A stretch of DNA of 64,000 bases from Agromyces albus (GTDB taxonomy: Bacteria; Actinomycetota; Actinomycetes; Actinomycetales; Microbacteriaceae), in contig NZ_JAUSWX010000001.1 of NCBI RefSeq assembly GCF_030815405.1, forward strand, positions 1,488,001 through 1,552,000, read 5' to 3'. Positions 55,460 through 62,641 of the stretch are shown here, piece after piece. How positions within the stretch are numbered: position 1 is the stretch's first letter; each line of letters starts with the position of its first letter. The notes under the pieces were generated by a model. The model saw only the letters and a program-made list of their open reading frames with translations. It had not been told where the DNA came from and ran no database searches. The position numbers were made by a program, and so were the translations under genes.

Positions 55460-56978
55460 GTCGCACGACGAGTACGACTACGTCGTTGTGGGTGGCGGCA
55501 CCGCCGGGTGCATCGTCGCCGCGCGGTTGAGCGAGGACCCGGGCGTCACGGTCTGCCTCATCGAGGCGGGCCCGAGCGACGAGCACGAACCTCGCGCCGG
55601 ATCGATCCGCCGCTGGGCGGAGATGCTCGAGGGGGAGTACGACCGCGACTACCGGAGCGTCGCGCAGGAGCGCGGCAACTCCGACATTCGGCAGGCACGC
55701 CTGCGCATCCTCGGTGGCTGCTCGACGGCGAATACGATGATCAGCTGGCGGCCGCTGCGCGGCGACCTCGACGAGTGGGCGTCGCTCGGCGTCGAGGGCT
55801 GGGACTACGACACGGTGTCGCCTTACTTCGACCGGCTCGCCACCCCGATCACGCCGGTGGACCCCGCCGACCAGAACGCCTACGTCGCCGATGCCGTCGC
55901 GGCCGCGGCATCCGCTCTTGACCTGCCGCGTCGTGAGACGTGGAACGACGTGGAGTTCGCGGAGGGGGCGGGCTTCTTCGAGATCGGCTACGACCCGGCG
56001 ACCAACCTGCGTTCGTCGACGTCGCGCGCCTACCTGCACGGCGTCGAGCGGCCGAACCTCGCCCTCGTGCTCGAGGCGCTGGTCGAGAAGGTGCTGCTTG
56101 AGTCGGGGCAGGCCGTCGGTGTCCGGGCGCGCGTGGCAGGGGAGTGGCGCGAGATCCGTGCGTCGCGAGAGGTCATCGTCAGCTGCGGAGCCATCGACTC
56201 GCCGGCGCTGCTCATGCGGTCGGGTATCGGCCCGGCGGCGGTGCTCGCGGACGCCGGCGTCGACGTGCTGGTCGGCCTGCCTGGTGTTGGCGAGAACCTT
56301 CAGGATCACGCCGAGAGTCTCATCGTCTGGGAGGCCCGCGGCGAACGGAGTGAGGTGTCGGCGACTGGGTGGGATGCTGGCTACGCGCTGCGCATCGACG
56401 AGGACAGCACGGTGCCCGACGTCTCCACGCACATCCCGCTGCACTCCTGGACCGTGCACGCGGAGAATCACGGTGTGCGGATCCCGGCGAACAACGTCTC
56501 ACTCGCGCCGAACGTCGCCAAGCCCCGCAGCCGCGGACGCGTCTGGATCACGTCCGCCGATCCGGATGCCGCGCCGGCGATCGACTATCGCGCGTTCACG
56601 GACGTCGAGGGTCGTGACGAGCGGATGCTGGTCGAGGGCGTGAAGCTGGCGCGCCGTGTCGCACAGCAGGAGCCGTTCGCCTCGCACCTCGTCCGCGAGG
56701 TGTTCCCCGGCGAGCACGTACAGACCGACGAGGAGCTCTCCGCCGTCCTTCGAGCGACGCACCAGACGGTCTACCACGTGTCGTGCACGTGCCGCATGGG
56801 CGCGGAGGACGACCCGCTCGCCGTGCTGGACAGCGAGCTGCGGGTCCGGGGTGTGGCCGGGTTGCGGGTCGTGGATGCGTCCGTGTTCCCGACGCTGTCG
56901 GCGCTCAACCCGGTGGGGCTCATCATGACGGTCGCCGAGCGCGCGGTTGATCTAATCCGGGAGCCGGCGGTGGTCTGA
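55452..56978 (+). CDS. GMC family oxidoreductase
   Basis: A 508-residue FAD-dependent alcohol dehydrogenase/oxidase of the glucose-methanol-choline family. The FAD motif is YDYVVVGGGTAGCIVAARLSED. LRILGGCSTANTMISWR, SCGAIDSPALLMRSGIGP (GMC signature 2) and HVSCTCRMG with the C-terminal NPVGLIMTVAERAVDLI follow. The catalytic His is probably the one in YHVSCTC. Choline dehydrogenase is a relative. It overlaps the ATPase gene, so its substrate is likely imported by that transporter or formed from it. An 82-bp gap follows before the convergent virD4-like gene. Confidence 0.92.
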   Translation: MPESHDEYDYVVVGGGTAGCIVAARLSEDPGVTVCLIEAGPSDEHEPRAGSIRRWAEMLEGEYDRDYRSVAQERGNSDIRQARLRILGGCSTANTMISWRPLRGDLDEWASLGVEGWDYDTVSPYFDRLATPITPVDPADQNAYVADAVAAAASALDLPRRETWNDVEFAEGAGFFEIGYDPATNLRSSTSRAYLHGVERPNLALVLEALVEKVLLESGQAVGVRARVAGEWREIRASREVIVSCGAIDSPALLMRSGIGPAAVLADAGVDVLVGLPGVGENLQDHAESLIVWEARGERSEVSATGWDAGYALRIDEDSTVPDVSTHIPLHSWTVHAENHGVRIPANNVSLAPNVAKPRSRGRVWITSADPDAAPAIDYRAFTDVEGRDERMLVEGVKLARRVAQQEPFASHLVREVFPGEHVQTDEELSAVLRATHQTVYHVSCTCRMGAEDDPLAVLDSELRVRGVAGLRVVDASVFPTLSALNPVGLIMTVAERAVDLIREPAVV

Positions 56979-57059
56979 GTGGGTCGTCGAGTATAACGAC
57001 CTCACCTGCAGTATCAACTCGGTCACGCCGACCTCGACGTGTAGTGCTGCGTGTGGCTG

Positions 57060-58871
57060 TCACTCTGCTTGGCTGACGGGCTGTTCCGGGGGTTGATCGC
57101 GAGTCGTCGCTCGCAGCAGTGCTTCGATCTCGGCTCGGTTCGCCTTCAGTTCCGGGGCGTTCGAGCGTTCGGTCCACATCCGCAGCTTCGCGATGACGGG
57201 TGGGGCGGCGCGGAGCAGGATGAGGCCGGTGCCGAACGGGAGGGTGCGGATCGTGTCGGGCGGCATGATTGCGACGCGGCGGATCGAGCGCTGGGACGAG
57301 CGGGATCCGCGATCGCCGACGGTGGTCGAGTCGGTGGTTTCGTCGCGTTCGCCGATGAGGGTCGAGAGATCTTGGAGGTCGCGGGAGCCGGATGCTCCGC
57401 CGAGGACGATCTTGACGATCGAGGCATCCCAGATGGCTGTGGCGGCGTTATCGCTCCACTTCGTGCGGGCCTGCGCGAGGGACTGCAGCACCGGCATGGT
57501 AGTGATGCCGGTGCCGCCGCCTTCGGCCATCAGGCTGGGCAGGGAGGGGAGTGGTGCGAGGTTGCCGATCTCGTCGAGTGCGAGCAGGAGGGGTGGGTCG
57601 AGGCGGGCCCCGGGCTTGCGTGCGGCGATGCGGCGGGCGGTCTCGATAAGATCTTCGACGAACGCGGCGACGAGGGCGGCGGAGTTATTGGCCCCGGCGC
57701 CAGTGGCGAGTAAGTAGAGCGTGCCATTGCTGCGCAGGAATCCTTCGGGGTCGAACGCTTCTCCGTCCCCGGGGGAGACTGCGTCGAGGACGCGGGGGTC
57801 GGCGAGGGCGCCGAGGGACAGGGAAACGCCCTGCCAGATCGAGTCGCGGGTGCGGGGGTCGGCGTCGAGCATGGCCTGGAGCGCGTCGCCCCACCCGATC
57901 GCGGCGTTGGAGTTGCCGAGCAGGATTGCGACGGCGTCGTGGGCTGCGGCGGGGTCGAGGGTCCATCGGAAGAGCTCAGCGGGCGGTCGGCGGTCAAGTG
58001 CTGCGGCGTGAAGGAGGGCTTGCAAGGCGGTGCGGGTCTTTGCTTCCCAGAATCCGCCACCGTCGACGCCGCCGGCGGCGAGCCCCGTGCCGGCGGCGAG
58101 TCCGGTCGCGCGGATCATCGCGGTGAGCGGATCCTCACAGCCGCGGATGGGCGACCATCGGAGCCCTGCGGGTACCCCGGCTGCAAGCTGCTGCGGGTCG
58201 AACACCGCCACCGGTCCGACACGCCGTCGGGCGCGGAGCGTGACGGTGAGGTTATCGGGTCGCGTCGACGTGGTGACCACGGGGCCGGGGGCGTCGAGGA
58301 TCGCGTTGAGCACGATGTGCGCGCCCTTGCCGGAGCGCGGCGGGCCGATGACGAGCATCGAGTCTTCGACGCTGGCCCAGACGTTCGTGCCGTGGGAGCG
58401 GCCGAGGAGGTACCCGACGTCGGTCGGGCCGGCATCCGACAACGACGGGCGCAGATGGGCGACGCGCTTCATGAGCGCGGTGCGGGATGCTGCGCGCTTG
58501 ACATCGGTGCGCGTGGCGATACCGGGAATGCGGTGCGGGTCGGTGTTCGCGGCACGGCCGGCGTCATGCAGCATCCGCCACAACCAGATCGCCACCGTGA
58601 CGGCGGCGCCGATCAGGAGTACCGCGGTGACCCAGAATGCGATCGGGTGCAGGCCGGGCGCGTCCAACGCGGCGGATGGATCGTCTGGGGTGAGGAGCAC
58701 ACCAAGGCCGGCTTCCGGTCCGCCGGCTGGTTGGGGGAGGCCGGCTGCCCACGCGGCGATGGCGCCGGCGGCGCGGAGCAGCAACGCGAGCGCGGCCGCT
58801 CCAATCAGCAGACCGATACCGAGGTTGGCGAGTTCATCGCCGAGGGCACCCTGAGCTCGTGTCGTGCTCAT
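57060..58871 (-). CDS. type IV secretion coupling protein (VirD4/TraG-like ATPase)
   Basis: A 603-residue coupling protein. Two membrane helices (about 15-45 and 78-98) anchor it. Walker A is GPPRSGKG (176-183), Walker B LLLALDEIGNLAPLPSL (429-445). The ATG-containing C-terminal part (MPPDTIRTLPFGTGLILLRAAPPVIAKLRMW) is typical of TraG/TraD. It docks the relaxosome to the secretion channel. ATG 58871 is used; the frame runs further upstream into dprA in an unlikely basic composition. It lies 44 bp downstream of the DprA homologue. Confidence 0.92.
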   Translation of the reverse strand: MSTTRAQGALGDELANLGIGLLIGAAALALLLRAAGAIAAWAAGLPQPAGGPEAGLGVLLTPDDPSAALDAPGLHPIAFWVTAVLLIGAAVTVAIWLWRMLHDAGRAANTDPHRIPGIATRTDVKRAASRTALMKRVAHLRPSLSDAGPTDVGYLLGRSHGTNVWASVEDSMLVIGPPRSGKGAHIVLNAILDAPGPVVTTSTRPDNLTVTLRARRRVGPVAVFDPQQLAAGVPAGLRWSPIRGCEDPLTAMIRATGLAAGTGLAAGGVDGGGFWEAKTRTALQALLHAAALDRRPPAELFRWTLDPAAAHDAVAILLGNSNAAIGWGDALQAMLDADPRTRDSIWQGVSLSLGALADPRVLDAVSPGDGEAFDPEGFLRSNGTLYLLATGAGANNSAALVAAFVEDLIETARRIAARKPGARLDPPLLLALDEIGNLAPLPSLPSLMAEGGGTGITTMPVLQSLAQARTKWSDNAATAIWDASIVKIVLGGASGSRDLQDLSTLIGERDETTDSTTVGDRGSRSSQRSIRRVAIMPPDTIRTLPFGTGLILLRAAPPVIAKLRMWTERSNAPELKANRAEIEALLRATTRDQPPEQPVSQAE

Positions 58872-58915
58872 CGCGCCCGTGGCATCCGTCGCATCGGCTT
58901 TTTCATCGCGGTCCC

Positions 58916-59911
58916 TCAGAGGATGAGGTCGGCGCCGGTGCGGCTGAAGTGCCGAATGGTGGAGTAGGCGAAGGTCCGGTCCCCGGAGAAGCCTGCGGTG
59001 GAGTCGAGGAGGTCGGTGATGTCCTGCGCGTCGGTGACGAGGCTCGCGACGCCTTCCTGGATGAGTCGGTGGCAGCCGGCGCTCGCAGGGCTGGTGACGG
59101 GGCCGGGGACGGCTCCGACCGGCCGGCCGAGGGAGTGCGCTTGCCCGGCGATGTTGAGCGATCCGGATCGATTGCCGGCTTCGACGACGACAGCCGCACC
59201 GGCGAGAGCAGCGAGAATCCGGTTTCGTTGCTGGAACCGCCAACGGGTGGGGGATGCACCGGGCGGGAGTTCGCTCACGACGAGGCCGCCGGTCTCTACG
59301 ATCCGTTCGAAGAGCTGTTCATTGCCGGCCGGGTAGAGACGGTCGAGCCCACTCGCGAGGACCGCGATCGTCGAACCGGGCTGTGCGCTGGTCGCGGCAC
59401 GGTGGGCGGCCCCATCGATGCCGTACGCGCCACCCGAACAGATCAGTCGGTGCTGGGACGCGAGGTCGGATGCCAATTCTCTGGTGATGTGCTCGCCGTA
59501 GCCGGTTGCAGCGCGAGATCCGACGATCGCTACCCTGCTCGAGAGCGGGGACGCGAGCCGGTGGCCGTTGCCCTTGAGCCAGAGCGCGAGCGGGGCACTC
59601 GCGCCGAGCTGCTGCAGTTCCCCGGGCCAGTCGACGTCCTCCGGAATCAGCAGGCGCAGGTCATGCTGCTCCATGTCCGCGCGGATCCGGTCGACTTGAC
59701 CCGGGTTGATCCTCGGCGCGAGGCGTCGCCGCCAGAGTTCGCCCTCCGCAGGGTCGACACCGTTCGGGAGCCGATCTCCGCTCGTGATGAGTTCGACCGT
59801 CTCCGTGGCACCGAGCCGTGCGACGAGAGTCCCGGTGATAATGTCGCTCGGTTCGGATAGCGCCGCGAGCGTCATCCTCGCTTCCCGCTGCTGGTCCACG
59901 CTATCGGCCAT
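58916..59911 (-). CDS. DprA/Smf family DNA-processing protein (element-encoded)
   Basis: A 331-residue protein with the DprA Rossmann domain: VAIVGSRAATGYGEHITRELASDLASQ, ICSGGAYGIDGAAHRAAT, TIAVLASGLDRLYPAGN and RFQQRNRILAALAGAAVVVEAGNRSGSLNIAGQAHSLGRPVGAVPGPV. DprA loads RecA onto incoming single strands. Here it lies between VirB4-like and VirD4-like genes. GAGGAGG precedes ATG 59911, six bases away; an ATG 14 codons earlier is possible. The C-terminal ~45 residues may be a short helical domain. Confidence 0.92.
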   Translation of the reverse strand: MADSVDQQREARMTLAALSEPSDIITGTLVARLGATETVELITSGDRLPNGVDPAEGELWRRRLAPRINPGQVDRIRADMEQHDLRLLIPEDVDWPGELQQLGASAPLALWLKGNGHRLASPLSSRVAIVGSRAATGYGEHITRELASDLASQHRLICSGGAYGIDGAAHRAATSAQPGSTIAVLASGLDRLYPAGNEQLFERIVETGGLVVSELPPGASPTRWRFQQRNRILAALAGAAVVVEAGNRSGSLNIAGQAHSLGRPVGAVPGPVTSPASAGCHRLIQEGVASLVTDAQDITDLLDSTAGFSGDRTFAYSTIRHFSRTGADLIL

Positions 59912-59959
59912 CGAATGCCTCCTCGTTTCGCTTGGAAGGTGTACGGCCGGCACCTTCCG

Positions 59960-61453
59960 CTACGGTGTGCCGGTCATCCGCGCGGTCGTGTCGAATGCAA
60001 CGAGCTCGTCGGGGTGCAACTGGTGCTGCACAACGAAGCTGCGGTCCTTGACCCGCCAGAGCCCCTGCCCGAGGCCGAGCGCCGGCAGCAGCTTCTGTTC
60101 GGTGCCGGACAGCCCGAGCGCGGTCGCGGTGGAACCGAGCTGGTCGGGCTCCTGCCGGTACACAATCCGGGTTTCAGCGTTCGCGAGCAGGGATGACGCG
60201 AGCGCTCGCATCGCGGACCCCGAGTCGCCGACGTTGTCGAGGTCGCTGAGCTTGTGGAACACGAGCATGTTCGCGATCCCGAAGTGCCTGGCGAGCCGCC
60301 ACTGCGCGTCCATCCGGCGCAGCAGTGCCGGGTAGGCCATCAGCCGCCAGGCTTCGTCGTAGATCACCCAACGCTGCCCGCCGGCCGGGTCTGCCAGCGC
60401 GGACTCCATCCACGCCGACGAACAGGTCATCAGCACCGAGATCAGGGTCGAGTTCTCTGCGACGCGGGACAGGTCGAGTGACACCATCGGCAGCGATGGA
60501 TCGAATCGCACGGTGGATGGCCCGTCGAAGAGTCCGGCGAGATCGCCGGCGACGAGCCGCCTGAGTGCGTGCCCGACGAGCCGGCCGTCTTCAGCGAGCC
60601 GCCGGTCGGGGTCGTCCTCGGAATTCGGCGCCAGGATGCGGTCGACGACCATCGGCAGGATCGGGACCTCGGCGCATCGAACCGCGTCAGCGAGGGCGAG
60701 ATCGATCGCGGTGTGCTCGAGCGGTGTCAGGGTGCGGTCGAGGACCGTTTCGGCAAGGGCGCCGATCAGCTCACGTCGGCGGGCCGCGAGCTGCGCGGCC
60801 CATTCTGCATCTGATGCGGATGAGGCGCGGTGGCCTTCATCGAGCGGGTTCAGTCGGTTCCGGAGCCCATGGCCGAGGATGATCGCCTTCCCGCCCACGG
60901 CTTCGGCGACCGGGGTGTGCTCGCCCTTCGGGTCCCCGGGCACGTACACTCGCCGCCCGAACGGCAGCGACCGCGTGTAGAGGGACTTCGCGAGCGACGA
61001 CTTGCCGGACCCGACAATGCCGGCGAGCACGATGTTCGGCGCAGTGATCATACCGTGCTGGTACAGCACCCACGGGTCGTAGACGAACGAGCCGCCCGAG
61101 TACAGGTCCTGCCCGACGAACACCCCGGCCGATCCGAGGCCGGCCTCGGCGAGGAACGGGTAGTGCCCAGCGAGCGTCGCGGACGTGTCCTGGTGTTTGG
61201 GCAGCTTGAGCCTGCCCGGCATCCGAAGCTGGCCGGGACCGGCCTCGCCACCCGCGGGAAGATAGGCCGCCGAGCGCTCCTCTGCCCGCTCGGCCAGCCA
61301 TCGAGTGCGTTGCTCGCGCGACTTCGCCTTGCGGGCGGCGGCCTCGATCTGCGCTGCCGAACGCTTCCGCGCGCGGCGATCGCTGCGGCGCTCGTGGTGC
61401 GGTTCGACCAGCGCCGCGGTGTGCAGGCGCTCCTGCGCGTCAGCGTCGCTCAC
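59960..61453 (-). CDS. VirB4/TraC-like conjugation ATPase
   Basis: A 497-residue P-loop ATPase. A basic N-terminus (RRARKRSAAQIEAAARKAKSREQRTRW) is followed by a WVLYQHGMITAPNIVLAGIVGSGKSSLAKS segment with Walker A at 145-152 and Walker B WVIYDEA at 362-368. Conserved later regions (LLANAETRIVYRQEPDQL) are VirB4-like. It powers the conjugation channel. GTG 61453 overlaps the stop of the upstream small gene as GTGA. It lacks the usual N-terminal half of VirB4, which the upstream SCO6880-like protein probably supplies. Confidence 0.9.
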   Translation of the reverse strand: MSDADAQERLHTAALVEPHHERRSDRRARKRSAAQIEAAARKAKSREQRTRWLAERAEERSAAYLPAGGEAGPGQLRMPGRLKLPKHQDTSATLAGHYPFLAEAGLGSAGVFVGQDLYSGGSFVYDPWVLYQHGMITAPNIVLAGIVGSGKSSLAKSLYTRSLPFGRRVYVPGDPKGEHTPVAEAVGGKAIILGHGLRNRLNPLDEGHRASSASDAEWAAQLAARRRELIGALAETVLDRTLTPLEHTAIDLALADAVRCAEVPILPMVVDRILAPNSEDDPDRRLAEDGRLVGHALRRLVAGDLAGLFDGPSTVRFDPSLPMVSLDLSRVAENSTLISVLMTCSSAWMESALADPAGGQRWVIYDEAWRLMAYPALLRRMDAQWRLARHFGIANMLVFHKLSDLDNVGDSGSAMRALASSLLANAETRIVYRQEPDQLGSTATALGLSGTEQKLLPALGLGQGLWRVKDRSFVVQHQLHPDELVAFDTTARMTGTP

Positions 61454-61890
61454 CGCGTCACCGAATGTGCTGCGCGATGCGTAATTAATTCGTGCGACGA
61501 GAACCACTGGTCGGGGTGCTCGGCCATCGCCCGCTCACCCGCCGTCGCAGGCCGCTCGAGGGCGACAGCAAGCGCTGGTTCGACGTCGGGGTCGTAACTG
61601 CGCAGCAGCGACACGTAGGCGAATTGCGAGCTGTACGTCAGTGCGTATCGCCCCGCGTCATCGGTTGTGGTGCGGTCGGTGCTGCCGGCTGGAATGGCGT
61701 CATACACGTACCCGTTCTCAAGCGCGGCCTCGGTGGTCTCGTCACCGAAGTCCCACTGCTGCAGGTACTCGATTGCCGCGCCTGGTCCGGCATGGTCGAT
61801 CATCTCGAGCACCGCGTCGCCCTCCTCGCCTTGGAGAAAGACGACGCTGATCCACCGGAAAGCAGGCGTGCGCTGTACAAGGGTGGTCAT
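61450..61890 (-). CDS. conserved hypothetical protein of the conjugation module
   Basis: A 146-residue soluble, acidic protein. RWISVVFLQGEEGDAVLEMIDHAGPGAAIEYLQQWDFGDETTEAALENGYVY and AMAEHPDQWFSSHELITHRAAHSV stand out. I do not recognise a named family. ATG 61890 is chosen because GGAG lies six bases upstream; an in-frame TTG four codons earlier overlaps that site. It overlaps the VirB4-like gene by 4 bp, so it is translated with it. Proteins of this size often lie here in actinobacterial conjugation clusters. Confidence 0.75.
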   Translation of the reverse strand: MTTLVQRTPAFRWISVVFLQGEEGDAVLEMIDHAGPGAAIEYLQQWDFGDETTEAALENGYVYDAIPAGSTDRTTTDDAGRYALTYSSQFAYVSLLRSYDPDVEPALAVALERPATAGERAMAEHPDQWFSSHELITHRAAHSVTR

Positions 61891-61937
61891 GACGAGCTCC
61901 AATCAGGATGCTTCGTCCTGAAGGTGCACCCAGCAGG

Positions 61938-62261
61938 TCACCGCGAGGTGCGTCGCGTCACGGCGTTGGCGTATACCCAGACGAACCGATCCTGCCGCGT
62001 CATCGGGTCGGCGTACTTCACGAGCACGGCGCCACGGGTCCAGGCCACGGCCTCGCCTTCCACCCTTCGTGGTTCCTCGTAGACGACTCGATACCGGACG
62101 GATGCGATAACAGGGACCGGTTCGGGGGCCTCTGCGTGGGAGCCGGTGCGTCGGACTTCGGCGGTCGTCAGGCTGACCGGATTCCCGAGCTTTTCCTGCT
62201 CGAGGCGGATCTCGTCGGCGCGTTCGTCAGCAGCGTCGGGGTACCTGCGGTTGCCGCCCAC
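61938..62261 (-). CDS. hypothetical protein of the conjugation module
   Basis: A 107-residue protein starting at GTG 62261, one base after the upstream stop. The N-terminal ~40 residues are charged and helical (DAADERADEIRLEQEKLGN). The C-terminal half is beta-rich: VIASVRYRVVYEEPRRVEGEAVAWTRGAVLVKYADPMTRQDRFVWVYANAVTRR. No signal peptide or membrane helix. I do not recognise a family. Tight packing between two small ORFs supports it as a real gene. Confidence 0.65.
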   Translation of the reverse strand: MGGNRRYPDAADERADEIRLEQEKLGNPVSLTTAEVRRTGSHAEAPEPVPVIASVRYRVVYEEPRRVEGEAVAWTRGAVLVKYADPMTRQDRFVWVYANAVTRRTSR

Positions 62262-62262
62262 G

Positions 62263-62538
62263 TCAGGCGTACGTCGCTTCGACGGTCCAGCCGCTCGGCG
62301 CGTGGCGCAAGTCGAAGATGAGAACAGTGCCGTCGTCGGCGCGTCCGGTGACACGCCACCCAGGTGCCAGGAGCACGTCTGCTGGTGGGTGAGAGATACC
62401 GCTCGGCCATTCGGGATTTCGGGGAAGTGAGGTGGGCTGGTCGATGACTCGGTAGCGCATACCGCGATGGACGAGTCGTGTTGGAAGGTCGGCGCCGTCC
62501 AACCAAACGGTGACGGGCTCACCGTGTGTTGTGAGCAT
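62263..62538 (-). CDS. DUF6504-like small protein
   Basis: A 91-residue protein. Its pattern, GEPVTVWLDGADLPTRLVHRGMRYRVIDQP, a Trp/Pro-rich middle, GWRVTGRADDGTVLIFDLRHAPSGWTVEATY, resembles the DUF6504 family of actinobacteria, elsewhere found near ImuB/DnaE2 mutagenesis genes. Here it stands in a conjugation cluster. GAGGAGG four bases before ATG 62538 is a very strong RBS. The following gene starts one base after its stop. The function is unknown and the family call is tentative. Confidence 0.7.
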   Translation of the reverse strand: MLTTHGEPVTVWLDGADLPTRLVHRGMRYRVIDQPTSLPRNPEWPSGISHPPADVLLAPGWRVTGRADDGTVLIFDLRHAPSGWTVEATYA

Positions 62539-62641
62539 GCGGCCTCCTCAGAGATTCGAAGATATGTTCGAGGATAGGCCGAGGTGTCTCAACATGCAAC
62601 GTCGGGCCTGGCGCCAAATCACCGGTGGGACGCTCTGCCAA

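Noticed and set aside
56982..57001. GGTCGT...ACGACC inverted repeat after the GMC gene as a terminator
   Set aside because: The stem is only six base pairs with no T-run. It is too weak to call.
59000..59243. Upstream extension of the virD4-like gene into dprA
   Set aside because: The added residues are basic shadow sequence of dprA. ATG 58871 is followed by the expected first membrane helix.
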